A stretch of 44,186 bases of DNA from Pseudoneurospora amorphoporcata (Eukaryota; Ascomycota; Sordariomycetes; Sordariales; Sordariaceae), in contig MU859303.1 of NCBI GenBank assembly GCA_033297205.1, forward strand, positions 1 through 44,186, in the 5' to 3' direction. Made by a program: the position numbers and the translations under genes. Shown in pieces: positions 10,171 to 21,492 of this stretch. Every line of letters starts with the position of its first letter. Positions within the stretch are counted from its first letter, which is position 1. Under the pieces are notes generated by a model. It made no database searches, was not told the origin of the DNA, and worked only from the letters and a program-made list of their open reading frames with translations.

Positions 10171-12061
10171 AAAGGATGGGTCGCAGAAGACTACAAGGGA
10201 AGCAATATGCTGACGGGAGCAAAGCGACGTGGGCGGTTTTGATGATGGTGACGACATTGCGATCTGGGTGGGGACTCAGGGAGGAACACGATGGGGAGGA
10301 GGGTTTACAAAGAGGAACATTAGTGAAGAACTATTTGCCCGCGTGAATAGAATGGTCGCTTGACGAAGCCGATGTTTTGTGAGCACACTTTCTCAATCGT
10401 TTCGTCGAAAGTCCGGTGAGATGTTAGGCGGGTGATGATGATGATGGTCACTCGGGCGCATTTGATGGAGAACGTGTTCAAGGAGTGTGGAACTTGAACC
10501 AAGTTCATGTTGCCAAAATGGTAAGGGTGTCTTGTCAGATCTCGAGACCCACAATTAGCCGGGACTGAGAGCCCGGCAATTTGGAGAGGGAGAACGTAAA
10601 TTGTCTGTAGATCGACCTTAATCCATGGCCAGCTCTGATGGAGGAATAATTACAGCTCCTTGAGTAACATCGTACTCATTCAAGGCATTCGATTTACTCT
10701 AGGTGCATTTGTCGTCTTATTGCCCTCGAGTGGACTATGGTGGTTGCGGTTGGGGAGACACGTGTTTCGAGATGCCGACTCCATGCCACATTGGATTGCC
10801 TGCCGGTTGCCAGCTGTAAGCCAAGATAAGATAAGGAAGCGCTACCTCTTATCTCAGTTGCGTCTTGTTGCAGTCGACCAACCTCCCCGTCTTCTTTCAT
10901 CCGCTTTAAAACACGGCGCCCACCATGGTGATTCATGACAGCAATTGTTCACAATTGAGCAACTCCTGGTTTCTGTTTTGTTGTAAGCACATCTTCGAAT
11001 GGTATACACAAGCCAGTAAGCAAGAAAATTGCCAGCACGTGGCTAAGGTCAGTCACATGGTGAAATCGGCTCTTCGACCGATTCGAACATTAAACCCAGT
11101 GCCAAACGTTCCATTTACAGGAATCGGCCACAGGCAAAGCAGGAGACACGAAAGACGCAAAAGGAAGGTCCCACGCCTTTATAGTCATGAGTTCCCAGCC
11201 TCGAGATGCAACTTGCTGATCCAGAAAACCTAGCCCATCAACGTACGTTGACAAACAAACAATTCCCAGACGCTCAACGGGATCGCCAAACCCTGTCTGT
11301 ATACGACCATGTTTTATCTTCACAAAAGCTTCCGGATAGAACGTTAAACACGAAGCCTGTGGACATGTTTAAGGTGATCATGAATGCGTTGACCAGTTCT
11401 CGTGAAGGAAAAAAAAAAAAAAAAAAAAAAAGCAATGATACCCCTCCCGAAAGCCCGCTTCCAAGTTTTTTGCGATGGATGGCCTGACACCCCCAAGATC
11501 GCTGACACGCTGATCAGATCAGTCCCCTCTTAAAACCGTTTAGCGCCCTGTCGCTGAGCTCACTCTAGCCAATCATCTTACACGGATTTACCCACGATGC
11601 CCCGAATCCACCCTTTTGTCCAACGGCCAACCACGTGCGGATATCGCTGGGTGTGCACTGCCATAGGTTGGACGGGAAGATTCCCAACCACCGTCCAGTT
11701 GAAGATGGAGTTGACCGATTTGACACGGGAAGTGGTACCGAATCGCACTGGGATAACCGGTTCGAGAGTTGATCGCTGCTACGACTGCGACGCAGAGATT
11801 GGTGCCCTGACCAGGACCTTGACGCCTGAAGCGGCTTCGGGGAGCTCATTCGTGCTTGAGAGCGGATAGGTGATGGTTGATGCTGCGATTGCCAGGTACA
11901 AGGCGCGGACCAAGGTTCTGTGTAGATGGGTGGAAGTGAGGGGTCGGAGCGAAAGTCGTGATAAACCGAGGGATCCCCGAATATGGACCCTCCTTGTCTG
12001 GCTCTTCTGCGTTTCTTCCTGGGCGTGATCAACTTCATCGTTCAACGGCACCACAAGCATC
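10171..12061. other. intergenic, paralogue 4 to acid phosphatase
   Basis: About 1.9 kb without a gene I can support. Open frames (10660-10938 +, 10925-11233 +, 12038-11565 -) lack recognisable motifs, splice partners or good starts. A run of 23 A lies at 11409-11431. No fifth copy of the secreted family is visible. Confidence 0.5.
11409..11431. repeat. poly-A tract (23 A)
   Basis: Uninterrupted run of 23 A in non-coding sequence. No target duplication or retroelement sequence is visible beside it. Confidence 0.9.
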
Positions 12062-13633
12062 ATGATGGACACTCTCCTTACCTTGGCCAAGGGACTTCCC
12101 TTGTTGGCCTTGGGTGTGGCAGCGGGAGCGACATACCCTCCGGTCCCCGTGGACCTGACCACACCTGTCCAGCACCGTATTGCCATCAATAGCCCGACGT
12201 GTGAGCATTCGCTTTCCCTTTCCCCACGAGTACGGAAGACAGCAGGTAGTTGACCTCAAGGCCTAACAGCCGTCCGCATCGCCTGGAACACCTACCAGCA
12301 GCTCAGCCAACCGTGCGTCCAATACGGCACATCGCCATCCTCCCTCGGCTCCCAATCCTGCTCGACGTCGTCCATCACCTACCCAACGTCGCGCACATGG
12401 GCCAACGTGGTCACCATCAACAACCTAACACCCGCCACTACATACTACTACAAAATCGTCTCGACCAACTCCACACTCGAGACCTTCACCAGCCCCCGTC
12501 TCCCAGGCGACAAGACGCCCTTCAACATCAGCATCGTCATCGACCTGGGCGTCTACGGCAAAGACGGCTACACGATCGAGCAGGACGAGACCAAGCGGGA
12601 CCTGATCCCGTCCATCGACCCGTCGCTCAACCACACCACCATCGGGCGACTCCGCGACAACATGGACAAGTACGACTTCATCGTGCACCCGGGCGACATC
12701 GGGTACGCGGACGATTGGATCCTCAAAGCGCACAACTGGCTCGACGGCAAGGACGGCTACCAAGCCATCACCGAGACCTTCTTCAACCAGCTGGCGCCCA
12801 TCTCCGCGCGCAAGCCCTACATGACCAGCCCCGGTAACCACGAAGCTGCGTGCCAGGAGGTTCCCCAAACCAGCGCCCTGTGCCCTTCGGGCCAAAAGAA
12901 TTTCACCGATTTCATCAACCGCTTCGGCCGCGTCCTGCCTACTGCTTTCGCCTCTACCTCGGCCGATCAGCAAGCAAAGGTCAACGCTAACAAGGCCCGT
13001 CTCCTCGCCAACCCGCCGTTTTGGTACAGCTTCGAGTACGGCATGGCGCACATTGTCATGATCGACACGGAAACCGACTTCGAGGACGCGCCCGACCAGC
13101 CCGGCGGGTCAGCCGGGCTAAACGGAGGTCCCTTTGGCTCGTACCTCCGCCAGCAGCTAGACTTTCTCGAGGCCGACTTGGCCTCGGTCGACAGGTCCGT
13201 CACCCCCTGGGTCGTGGTAGCGGGCCACCGGCCGTGGTACACCACGGGCACGAGCGACTGCCAGCCGTGCAAGAAGGCGTTCGAGCCGCTGTTTTACAAG
13301 TACGGGGTGGACCTGGGCGTGTTTGGACATGTGCATAACAGCCAGCGGTTTGCGCCGATGGTGAACGACACTGCCGACGCGAACGGGATGGAGAACCCGA
13401 AGGCGCCCATGTATATCGTGGCCGGTGGGGCGGGCAATGTGGAAGGGTTGAGTAAGGTGGGCGAGAACGTGACGACGAATCGGTTCGCGTATGACGAGGC
13501 GTTTAGCTATGCGACGGTTAACTTTCTGGATGAGCAGAGGTTGCAGGTGGACTTTATCAAGAGCGATACAGGCGAGATTTTGGATCGGTCGGTGTTGTTT
13601 AAGAAGCATGATCAGAGGTTTGTTGTGCAGTGA
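12062..13633 (+). CDS. purple acid phosphatase, secreted (500 aa)
   Basis: Hydrolyses phosphate monoesters at a two-metal centre; secreted fungal members scavenge phosphate. Exons are 12062-12200 and 12270-13633, with one intron 12201-12269 (GTGAGC...CTAACAG) in phase 1. The first of two adjacent ATGs is used; a hydrophobic leader covers residues 5-22. All five metallophosphatase blocks are present in order: DLG (D138), GDIGY (D189, Y192), GNHE (N236, H237), VAGH (H366) and GHVH (H400, H402). The N-terminal part (about residues 28-130) fits the fibronectin-like domain of this family, with the TYYYKIVSTN strand near its end. Length is in the usual range for ascomycete members. Several N-x-S/T sites are visible. 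No phosphate-control promoter element was identified. It lies 491 bp upstream of the MFS gene on the same strand, with no evidence of co-regulation. Confidence 0.95.
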
Positions 13634-14124
13634 GTTGGTTGGTCGGTCGGTCGGTTGTCTGTTAGGAGTTAGTCAATGATGATGGCATTGTAATGATTTG
13701 GCTGTTCCGCTTCCGATGACACCAGTCACGGAGAAATTCCGAGGTCTTGCGAGAGGTCTTCATATTCCCGGAATATCACCGGCTTAACGTTGCGAGAACT
13801 AACTGCCGCGTTCGGCCGCTCCCCCTCCCCCGCACAGCAACCCCCTGCAAGAAGCTGCAGTGCCCCTGACAACCCCCAATCCCCCATGGATCTCCCCGAC
13901 CCGGAAACAAACAAACGCCGACGACGTCAGTCTTCTCTACTCTTTCTGATCTCGGAAGACGCGATGCTGTGCTTCACCAGTTCTGCAGTGACAACATTGC
14001 TCCCCTCACGGTGTTGTCACGTCAACGGAAACTTGGGTAGAGTCTAGGGCTGGGCTTTTCCCTTTTCCTCTCTTTTCCAAGTCGCCCCTAAAGTCGAGTG
14101 TAGCTCGGCGATATATATCAGACA
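13634..14124. other. intergenic, acid phosphatase to MFS gene
   Basis: Begins with a GGTC/GGTT-rich microsatellite (about 13636-13656). The rest is the presumed MFS promoter. The only TATA-like sequence (GATATATATC, about 14110) is too close to the ATG at 14125 to act as a normal TATA box. Confidence 0.55.
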
Positions 14125-16007
14125 ATGTCTCGGCATCAAGATGATGCGCAATCAACCATACGAGAGAACGCAAAAGTTAACCCGTCGCATATCCCGATCC
14201 ATCAGAGTTCGAGCAAAGGGTCTTCTTTGACATGCAACACCAACGATAATAATCACCGCTTGAAGGAAAAGCCCCCGGTGTTGGATACAGACGCAGATGC
14301 CCAGTCATTAGGGATATCATTACCCCAAGTCGCCCAAGTAGACGGCGTGGACGAATCCTCAACAACCAAGATGCAACTCCAAACACTCTGGCACTGGAAG
14401 CCCAAAGCGGCTAGGTATGACCCCGCCAACCCTCCCAAGTTTACCATCTGGATGAACATGCTATTCGGGTTTGTGAGTTGTGTTCTTCACATCAATATCC
14501 AGTGTCCAAAAACAAAACTAACAACCTCCCGTACCACCAGGCATCATGCTTCACCGTATCCAACCTGTACTACAACCAAGCCGTCCTAAACAAGATCGCA
14601 GAGACCTTCCATGTCACCTTCGAAAAGGCTTCGTCGGTAGCCACGCTGATGCAGGCTGGCTATTGCAGCGGGTTGCTGTTCATCTGTCCGCTGGGTGACA
14701 TCTTCCCGAGACGACCGTTCATACTTGGGTTGATCGCATTTACTGCGACTTTGGTACGTCTTTCCGCCCCTTTCCACACCAACCCGTCTCCTACATCCAC
14801 CCTCACTAACACCTCCTCCTCCTATCACCACAGTGGATCCCCCTCTGCCTAACAACCTCCTTCCCGTCCTTCTCCGCCATCTCCTTCCTCTGCGGCGCCA
14901 CCACCGTCACCCCCCAACTCATGCTGCCCTTAGTCGGCGACCTGGCCCCTCCCGCGCGCCGCGCCTCTTCCCTAGCAGTCATCGTCTCCGGCCTCTCGCT
15001 CGGCGTCCTCCTCGCCCGCACCCTCGCGGGAGTCCTAGCCAACTTCACTTCGTGGCGCAACATCTACTGGTTCGGCTTGGGCGTGCAATGGCTTGTCTTT
15101 GCCCTGCTCTACATCTGGATGCCCGATTACCCCTCCAAGAACCCCGACACCAGGTTCAACTACTTCAGGATGCCGTGGCAGATTGCGCAGCTGCTGGCCA
15201 CCGAGCCGTTGCTTTTGCAGGCCGCCCTGGTGGCTTTTTTGCACAGCGGGATTTTCACGAGTTACTGGACGACGCTGAGCTTTTTGTTGAGCAGTCCGCC
15301 GTATGAGTACTCGCAGATGGTTATCGGACTGTTTGGCTTAATTGGCGTGGTGGTGATTGTTTGCGCGCCTATTTACAGCAGGTTGATTATCGATCGGTTG
15401 GTACCGCTTGTGTCGGCGATCATGGGCTTGGTGGTCGAGACGTTGGGCGTGGTGGTCGGCACGTCGGTAGGCAGCTTTAACGTGGCCGGGCCAGTGGTGC
15501 AGGCTATTATGATTGATTTGGGCGGACAGTTTACGCAGATTGCGATGAGGAGCTCGATTTATGGCATCCAGCCGTTGAAGAGGAATCGCGTTAATACGGC
15601 GTATATGGTGGTCAGCTTTGCTGGGCAGTTGACGGGCACGGCGGTGGGGAATAGGCTTTATGCTCAGGGGGGCTGGGTATATAGTGGTGCTTGTGGGAGT
15701 GAGTATTGGCTTTCTGTCCCTGAACTTGGTGAGTGATCGCTGACACAAGATAGTTGCCTTCGGCGGGTTTGCGCTGGTAGTATGTCTTGTCCGAGGACCA
15801 AGAGAACAGGGATGGATCGGCTGGTCAGGGGGGTGGAAATTCCGAAGGGATGATTTACCGCCCAAGAAAAGCGAGACACCAACAGAAGAAGCACTCGAAG
15901 AAGCCGGTGCAGTTGGTGGTTACGAGGACGGTGGTCAACGTGGTGACGATTTGGAAAACGCGTCTAACGCCCGAAACGGCAATGATGACCGTAAGAAGGA
16001 ACAATGA
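14125..16007 (+). CDS. MFS transporter, DHA1-like (559 aa, 4 exons)
   Basis: Major facilitator superfamily proton-coupled carrier of the plasma membrane or an internal membrane; substrate unknown. Exons are 14125-14472, 14541-14753, 14834-15698 and 15754-16007; introns are 68, 80, 55 and all GT-AG (GTGAGT, GTACGT, GTGAGT donors). A polar N-terminal arm of about 105 residues precedes the first helix. Twelve hydrophobic segments can be traced. Motif A is seen as GDIFPRRPFILG, and a second signature is ARTLAGVLANFTSWRNIYW, typical of the 12-helix drug:H+ antiporter type. The C-terminal tail (about 65 residues) is acidic and polar. The family is broad, so export of a drug, toxin or metabolite is only an inference. 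No biosynthetic genes adjoin it. Confidence 0.93.
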
Positions 16008-17218
16008 TGTTCCCGGAGGATGAGGATGATAAATCGTCTGATGGTTTCTTGGGCAGTATACAACCAGAAAGCGGGTTTGGATAGCAGCATGTTGACACGT
16101 CAGCCATTGCCCCAAATAGAAGGCAATCGGACGAAAAAACTGGTAGGCGGCATTGAACTCATTATTCTCTTGGTCGATATATCGTCAGATCATACCATCA
16201 CCCAAGATGTGCCGGCGTGTATCGGCAATGTATCGATGAGGATAGTGATAGGTTTAACGTCGCCGGTATCCCTCCAAGTACCTGGACAAGACGAGCGTAC
16301 AACAAAAGGGCTTTCAAATTCCCATCGTGCTCGCATGTTATCGTATCTTGCACTTCTTAACACGGGCAATGGCAGTTATCGATACAAGGAACGATATTAG
16401 ACACTCAACACCATCAACCCTAGTACCTGGTCCAATGCCAGGTGACCCATTGCTCACGCGCCATCCAGCAAGCCATCCTGCACTACCAACTGTCCAACCT
16501 CCCTATCATCGTATTTAACATGCTGTAATGCTTCATCCACGTATCCCACATATCCCCCGTCTTGCCCGCCATATACATATTAGCCTTTTTCCCATCTGGG
16601 CAATGCATCATACACGTGTGGAGGAAGGTTAGAGGAGTGCATGAGGTTGCGAAGGTGGGTGATAGAACCTCAGGGGGTGTGGTTCTGGAGGTGTTGAAGA
16701 ACAGGAGTTTGATGCAGAGAGGAAAGAGGTTGATTAATAGAAAGAGAAGCCAAAAAGAAAGGTCTGATGGCATGATGGGCGGTCTTTGGCCGTGTGTATT
16801 CGGTCCTGTTTGGGCAATCAACTTTGTTCGCAATCCGAGGACGTGGTGCAGCGTGGTGTGATGAAGCAGAGATGATGAGATCGAGGGAAAACAAGCAACG
16901 CAGCTTGAAGTAATGGTCATTTGTCGAGCACCTGACCTTAACGGAAGGTTAAAATGGGAAAGAACATCCCAACTTTATTGCTTCTTCTTTCTATCAAAAC
17001 CAGGACAGAGGGGCAGATAAATGCTGCCGCTGTCGCCACTGGAATCTTGCTCACACCGAGCCCGTCACCGAGAGAAAAAAAAAAGAAGAGTGCAGAAAGA
17101 ATGAAAAGAAACAAAGATGGGAAACTAGAAGTGACAAGGAGTTTGAACAGGGAGAACAAAGAAAGAAAAAAAAAAAAAAAAGAAAGAGGAAGTACTCTGA
17201 GATGATTGATCGTTATCA
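16008..17218. other. intergenic, MFS gene to tRNA-Glu
   Basis: Mostly featureless. A minus-strand frame 16920-16483 (145 codons) includes one hydrophobic stretch and a Trp/Met-rich end (GDMWDTWMKHYSM). It may be a small gene, but it overlaps an equally long plus frame (16562-16861) and has no splice or start support. A run of 16 A lies at 17166-17181. Confidence 0.4.
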
Positions 17219-17311
17219 CTCGGATACCGGGAGTCGAACCCGGGGCTGTTGAGAAGGCAGACACTTCTGGAGAAGTGAGAGTCAACGATGTTACCGCTAC
17301 ACCATACCCGA
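17219..17311 (-). tRNA. tRNA-Glu(CTC) with intron
   Basis: The acceptor stem TCGGGTA pairs with TATCCGA and the discriminator is G. The D stem is GTGT/ACAT, the anticodon stem GTTGA/TCAAC, and the T arm CCGGG-TTCGACT-CCCGG. The anticodon loop reads CT-CTC-A before the intron, giving anticodon CTC (Glu, codon GAG). An intron of about 22 nt follows position 37, the canonical site. The body resembles other eukaryotic tRNA-Glu genes. Confidence 0.93.
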
Positions 17312-17971
17312 TTCAATGAACAGAGTATGGATTTCCTTCCTTGGTTGATTCCTAGCAAGGGGAATCGCGTTTATCAAGCAACCATTTTTGTTGGTTTTGT
17401 GGAGCGGTGGTGGGGACGAGGGCTTTGAGACAAAAGAAAGCTTGGGTGTGGCTTGCTAATTTTGACCAATGGACTTACACGGCTTATACGGGCGGTGGGC
17501 TTGTTTTCCTTGCCGGCCGGGATGCTTAACGAATCATTTTGTCCCTGTTCGATGGTTTCCTTCTTGAAGACCTTGTCTTTTGCAGGACAACTCAGTTGAG
17601 AGTCAAGGTTGAAAAAAACATGTCACAGGCGAAGAAGAGCTTCCAAGTCACGAGCGAAGAGGAACAAGATTATGAACAAATGCATGAAATATATACTGCC
17701 AACGACCCAAAGGTTAAAGAGGCAAAAACTATGTACAAGATGGTAGTAGAAGAATGCAAAACACGCTAATATGTACTTGAAGTCGAGGTACTGTAGAACC
17801 CTCGGTTTTGTGTTGTCGAACCATTATCATTCCTCAAGCGTTAAAACCCTTTCGTCAAAAGTCCTGGCTTGCCCTCGTCTTTCTTTGCACGCTCAGTCGG
17901 GGGGGGGTCACCATGCTGCCGCCGATGATGACCGGCCGGCGATCAAAAGGCTACAAATCCTGGCTAGCGAT
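17312..17971. other. intergenic, tRNA-Glu to 3' end of GH7 gene
   Basis: Downstream flank of the cellobiohydrolase gene, which runs toward it. It contains the small plus-strand frame 17617-17769 described separately and a run of nine G at about 17899. Confidence 0.5.
17617..17769 (+). CDS. possible 50-codon charged peptide, doubtful
   Basis: ATG at 17617 opens a frame of about 50 codons to TAA, giving a Lys/Glu-rich, probably helical peptide (for example SEEEQDYEQMHEIYTAND). The composition is protein-like and differs from nearby noncoding frames. There is no recognised homology, splice partner or promoter. It could be a remnant of a larger gene or chance. Confidence 0.18.
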   Translation, partial: NMSQAKKSFQVTSEEEQDYEQMHEIYTANDPKVKEAKTMYKMVVEECKTR

Positions 17972-19609
17972 TTACAAGCACTGGGAGTAGTAGTCATTAA
18001 TCTTCTGGCAAGTGTAAGGGCTCTGGCAAGTGGTGGGGCCGGAGAAGCCGATACCACCGCACTGGGCCCAGTGAGCAGCACCGGTACCGCTGGGATTGGA
18101 GGCAGTAGAGGTGGTGGAAGGCTTAGCAGTGGAGGTGGACTTGGCAGTCGAGGTGACGGGCTTGACGGAGCTGGAAGGGTTGGTGCCGGAAGAGCCACCG
18201 GAGAAGGTAGAGCCGATGGGGCCGAACTTGATGTTGGAGTAGATGACCTTGGAGTTGGGGGCGCTGGCCTCAACCTCGGCGGGGACACCCGAGGTGGTAG
18301 GGCACTCGCCACGGTAAGCGCCGGGGTTGCCACCCTGGACAGGGTAGGTGGAGTCGAGCCAGAGCATGTTGGCGGCATGGTCGTCCCAGATGGACATGAC
18401 AAGGACCATGGGCTTGGCGAGGGCCTTGCCCATCTGCTTCAGGCCACCCTTGGTGTTGAAGTCGCCGACATCGCCGAAAGTAGTCTTCTGAGCATTGCAG
18501 AAAGACTGGGTGATGGAGTTGCCAGAGACACCAGCAATGTTGGACTGGGAGTTCTCAATGACCTTGCCGTTCTGGACGTAGAAACGCTTGATCTCAGCAA
18601 GATCGCCAGCCGAGTCCTTGATGAACTGGGTGACGACGGTGAACTTGGAGCGGGTGTCGACGGTCTTGCCCTCACCGTAGAAGGTGGTGTTGCCCATGCG
18701 GTAAGAGTTGAAGTCGCAACCATCGGCATCGCAGGTACCGCCATAGCGGTCAGTGGAGTAGGTACCACCGCACGAGTTACCCTCGCACATGTGCTGCTCG
18801 ATGGTGGTGCAGGGGTGGGGAGTGAAGGCGGTCGAGACCTTGTTGGCCTCCCAGATATCCATCTCAGAGCAGCAAGTACCGTGGTTACCAATGCCAGCGT
18901 TAGCATCGTTGGTGGAGGAGGTCCAGCCCTCAACGTTAGCAATCCCGTTGATGTACTTGAGATCACGGGGGCACTGAGCGTCGCAGTAACCGGTACCGTA
19001 CTTGGCACCAGCCTTGTTGGTGGAGTACTTGGACTTGCCACCATCAAGATCCATCGAGACAAAGTAGAGGGCGCCGTTGAGACCGCAGCCGGTGCCGGAC
19101 ACATCGACATCGAAGGTGAACTCGTTGCCGAGGAGCTCGAAGCCTAGAGACAGTCGTTGTTGGCCATTGTGTATTCGGGGAATGGAAGGGGATCATCACG
19201 TACCCTGGTAAGAATCGGCACCGTTCATGAGGTAAGTACGGGAACCAATGTTGGTCGAGTACTGGCCCTTGGTGACGAACTGAAGGCTGAGCGAGTTGCC
19301 GCTGGTCTGAATACCATAGGTAGAAGAGTACTCAGCGCCATCCACGCAGCACTTGGTAGCGCAGTCGGCGTTGGTGCTGCAGAGGGTGGTATCCCACTTG
19401 TTGCCGTTGTAGCAGTTGGTGCTGCCGGAAATAGTGTGAGTCCAGCGCCAGTTGGCATCAATGGTGATGGAGCCGGCGACGTTGGTGCATCCGGAAGAAG
19501 TGCACTTGGACCAGTTGAGAGAGGGGTGGGTCTCAGCAGTGAGAGAGCAGACAGCCTGGGCGTTGGCAGAGGCCACAAGGGCCGCGAGGGCAGCGAACTT
19601 GGCGAGCAT
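17972..19609 (-). CDS. cbh-1: GH7 cellobiohydrolase with CBM1 (525 aa)
   Basis: Secreted reducing-end exo-cellulase that releases cellobiose from crystalline cellulose. Exons are 19609-19204 and 19143-17972, with one 60-nt intron 19203-19144 (GTACGT...TAG) in phase 1. A 17-residue signal peptide ends ASANA before QAVCSL. The catalytic domain covers about residues 18-450. The motif EMDIWEAN supplies E229, D231 and E234; after signal removal these are E212, D214 and E217, the numbering of Trichoderma Cel7A for nucleophile, assistant and acid/base. A Ser/Thr/Pro linker (about 453-490) leads to a CBM1 cellulose-binding module (HWAQCGGIGFSG...YYSQC) at the C-terminus. From memory it is very close to Neurospora crassa cbh-1. 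Codon use is strongly C-ending, as expected for high expression. Induction by cellulose and glucose repression are known for such genes; I did not verify binding sites here. Confidence 0.97.
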
Positions 19610-19698
19610 GGTGAAGATGAGGCTGAAGGCTGAAAGGCGTGCTTGAGGATGATGGTTGCGAGTTGGAAAGGAGTCTGAAGAGGTGTTGAATCGCCAGG

Positions 19699-19705
19699 TT
19701 ATATA
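19699..19705 (-). promoter_or_regulatory. TATA box of the GH7 gene
   Basis: TATATAA on the minus strand, 90-96 bp upstream of the ATG at 19609, followed by a CA- and CT-rich leader ending TTCACCATG. Position and leader are typical of highly expressed fungal genes. Confidence 0.75.
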
Positions 19706-21492
19706 GATCTGGAAGTCGAAAAGATTTGGGCCCAGACATCTCCTTCTTCTGATTCGTTTGCCATGCCAGTTCCGTGAAGGCGTCCCAGGCTCCGAGGGGC
19801 GGTCGGCTTTGCGGGAGGAATGCCTGTCCGGATTTCGACAAGGTCAGTAGGTCAGAGTGAGAGGCTACTAGGACGTTGTGGGTTCGGCTCACGGCCCGTC
19901 ACAACCCAGTTCCTGAAGCGGAAATATCGCTCCCATCTCCCGAGCTGGCGCCCAGGAGAGTGGAGGACCTCGACGCGGGCGCCAGGCTTCGCGAAGGCCC
20001 ACAGCGTGCGTAGCCTCGCGCTGGAGGGAAAGGGGGCCGGCGGCATGACCATCTTGGCTTGCGGAGGGGGGGCAAGCCCAAGGCCGAAGACGGTGGACGC
20101 GGAGGATGGACTGGTCCACTAGGATTGTGGAAGTGCGGAACGAGCTCGACGGGCAACACACAAAGCCCTCTGATGACCACGAGACATGCGGTTTGATGTT
20201 GCAACGGCGTCGTCTTGGCCTCACCCGAAAAGGGCAGATTAAGGTTGGGAAGCGGACAGGGGCAAGCGCCGCTTATTGGAGGGACGGCGATGGAGATGGG
20301 TCACCAAACATGCGACTCTACGATGCTTAGTCCTGGGGCTTTCGGAGGACTACGCACCGAGCCGCACCAAAACGGATGCCAGTCCGATTCTAGCTCGACC
20401 GTTTCCACCGGCGAGCGCGTCGAAGGACCGTGAAGGACCGGGGCGGTGCCACTAGGGGCGACTGGAGCCACTATTGCCGCCTGACCCTTACACTAGGTAC
20501 ATTTCGAGATCTCGAGTATCCGCTGGGCGCTGCGTGTTTCGGTTGTTGAGAGTTGGCAGCTTCCTTGGCCATGCTTGATCTTTGCCCCGGATGACCGAAA
20601 CGGGATGTTTGTTTGGTTCTCGAAGTGGTGTTGTTCCGCTGATCTAGACTCTTCTGTCTCGGCTCCGCGCTGATCGGCAGGGGCGGAGAAGCGAATACAT
20701 ACCTTAGCTTCCCCGCACTTAACACTGCACTAACAAAAATATTTGCGGGTTAACGGTGTCGCATTGCTGGCAACTTGGCTGCCACTGATGAGAGTCAAAA
20801 TGGTCGGGACAAGTCTGCCCGCCGGTCGCTGCAAACTTGGAAGATCAAGAATTTTTCGGTGACTGTCGGCTGCTTGATCCGACAATCCTGCCAGACTGGT
20901 GTTGCTCCGAGATTGATGGCGCTTGTGCGATGGGATTGCATAAAGAACATCATCGACAGGTGACCTGGCACGTGTTGGACAGCAACGGAACTGCCTGCCA
21001 GCTGTCAAGCCTTCATTTCTGAGCAAAGTAGCCGGCAGCTCCGTTACAGTTCCTGTGACTTGAAGTTGCTTCCGCCCGCGGTGATAGTGCGCAATAACAA
21101 CACCGAAATTTCACCTCCTTGTTCGAGCCGTAAATCTCCGGGTATGGACCGTGGGAATCATCACTGTCGTCTACGGTCTGAGACACGGACTCCTTCGTCA
21201 TGCCGGTACACAAAGATGGCAGCAACAGCGGCAAAACACCAGTGGAGGCAGACGCAGCCAAGGCATGAGTGCTTCATGTCCGATATCCGAATCCTGTCAA
21301 GTCTGCATCTCGTATTTGCGGTCCAGTTGTGTCTGTTAGCAAGGTCATGAGTTCATTGAGCATGCGGGCTTACTAACCTGCTAGACAAAACGGTTCTCTT
21401 CACAGACGCTGGGGAAAAGGAAGAAGAAAAAAAAAAAGGTTGGAGCGTTGGAAATCATTATCTGTGATCCATTCAATCCAACGATCGCCAAA
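19706..21492. other. GH7 promoter region and upstream sequence
   Basis: About 1.8 kb between the minus-strand GH7 gene and a plus-strand gene. The sequence is relatively GC-rich to about 20460. Many overlapping frames occur on both strands, none with motifs or coherent splicing. It probably carries the regulatory sites of both genes. A stretch of A residues (about 21427-21437) lies just before the next gene. Confidence 0.5.

Noticed and set aside
11409..11431. poly-A tract as a retroposon tail
   Set aside because: No target duplication, no upstream element-like sequence; A runs of similar size occur at several places in the window.
12250..13051. long frames on both strands inside the phosphatase gene
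   Set aside because: Shadows of the GC-rich acid phosphatase exon, which carries all five catalytic motifs in its own frame.
17771..19147. 458-codon plus-strand open frame
   Set aside because: Exactly antisense to the GH7 coding sequence; it stays open because of strong C-ending codon bias on the other strand. The Gly/Ala/Val-rich translation has no family features.
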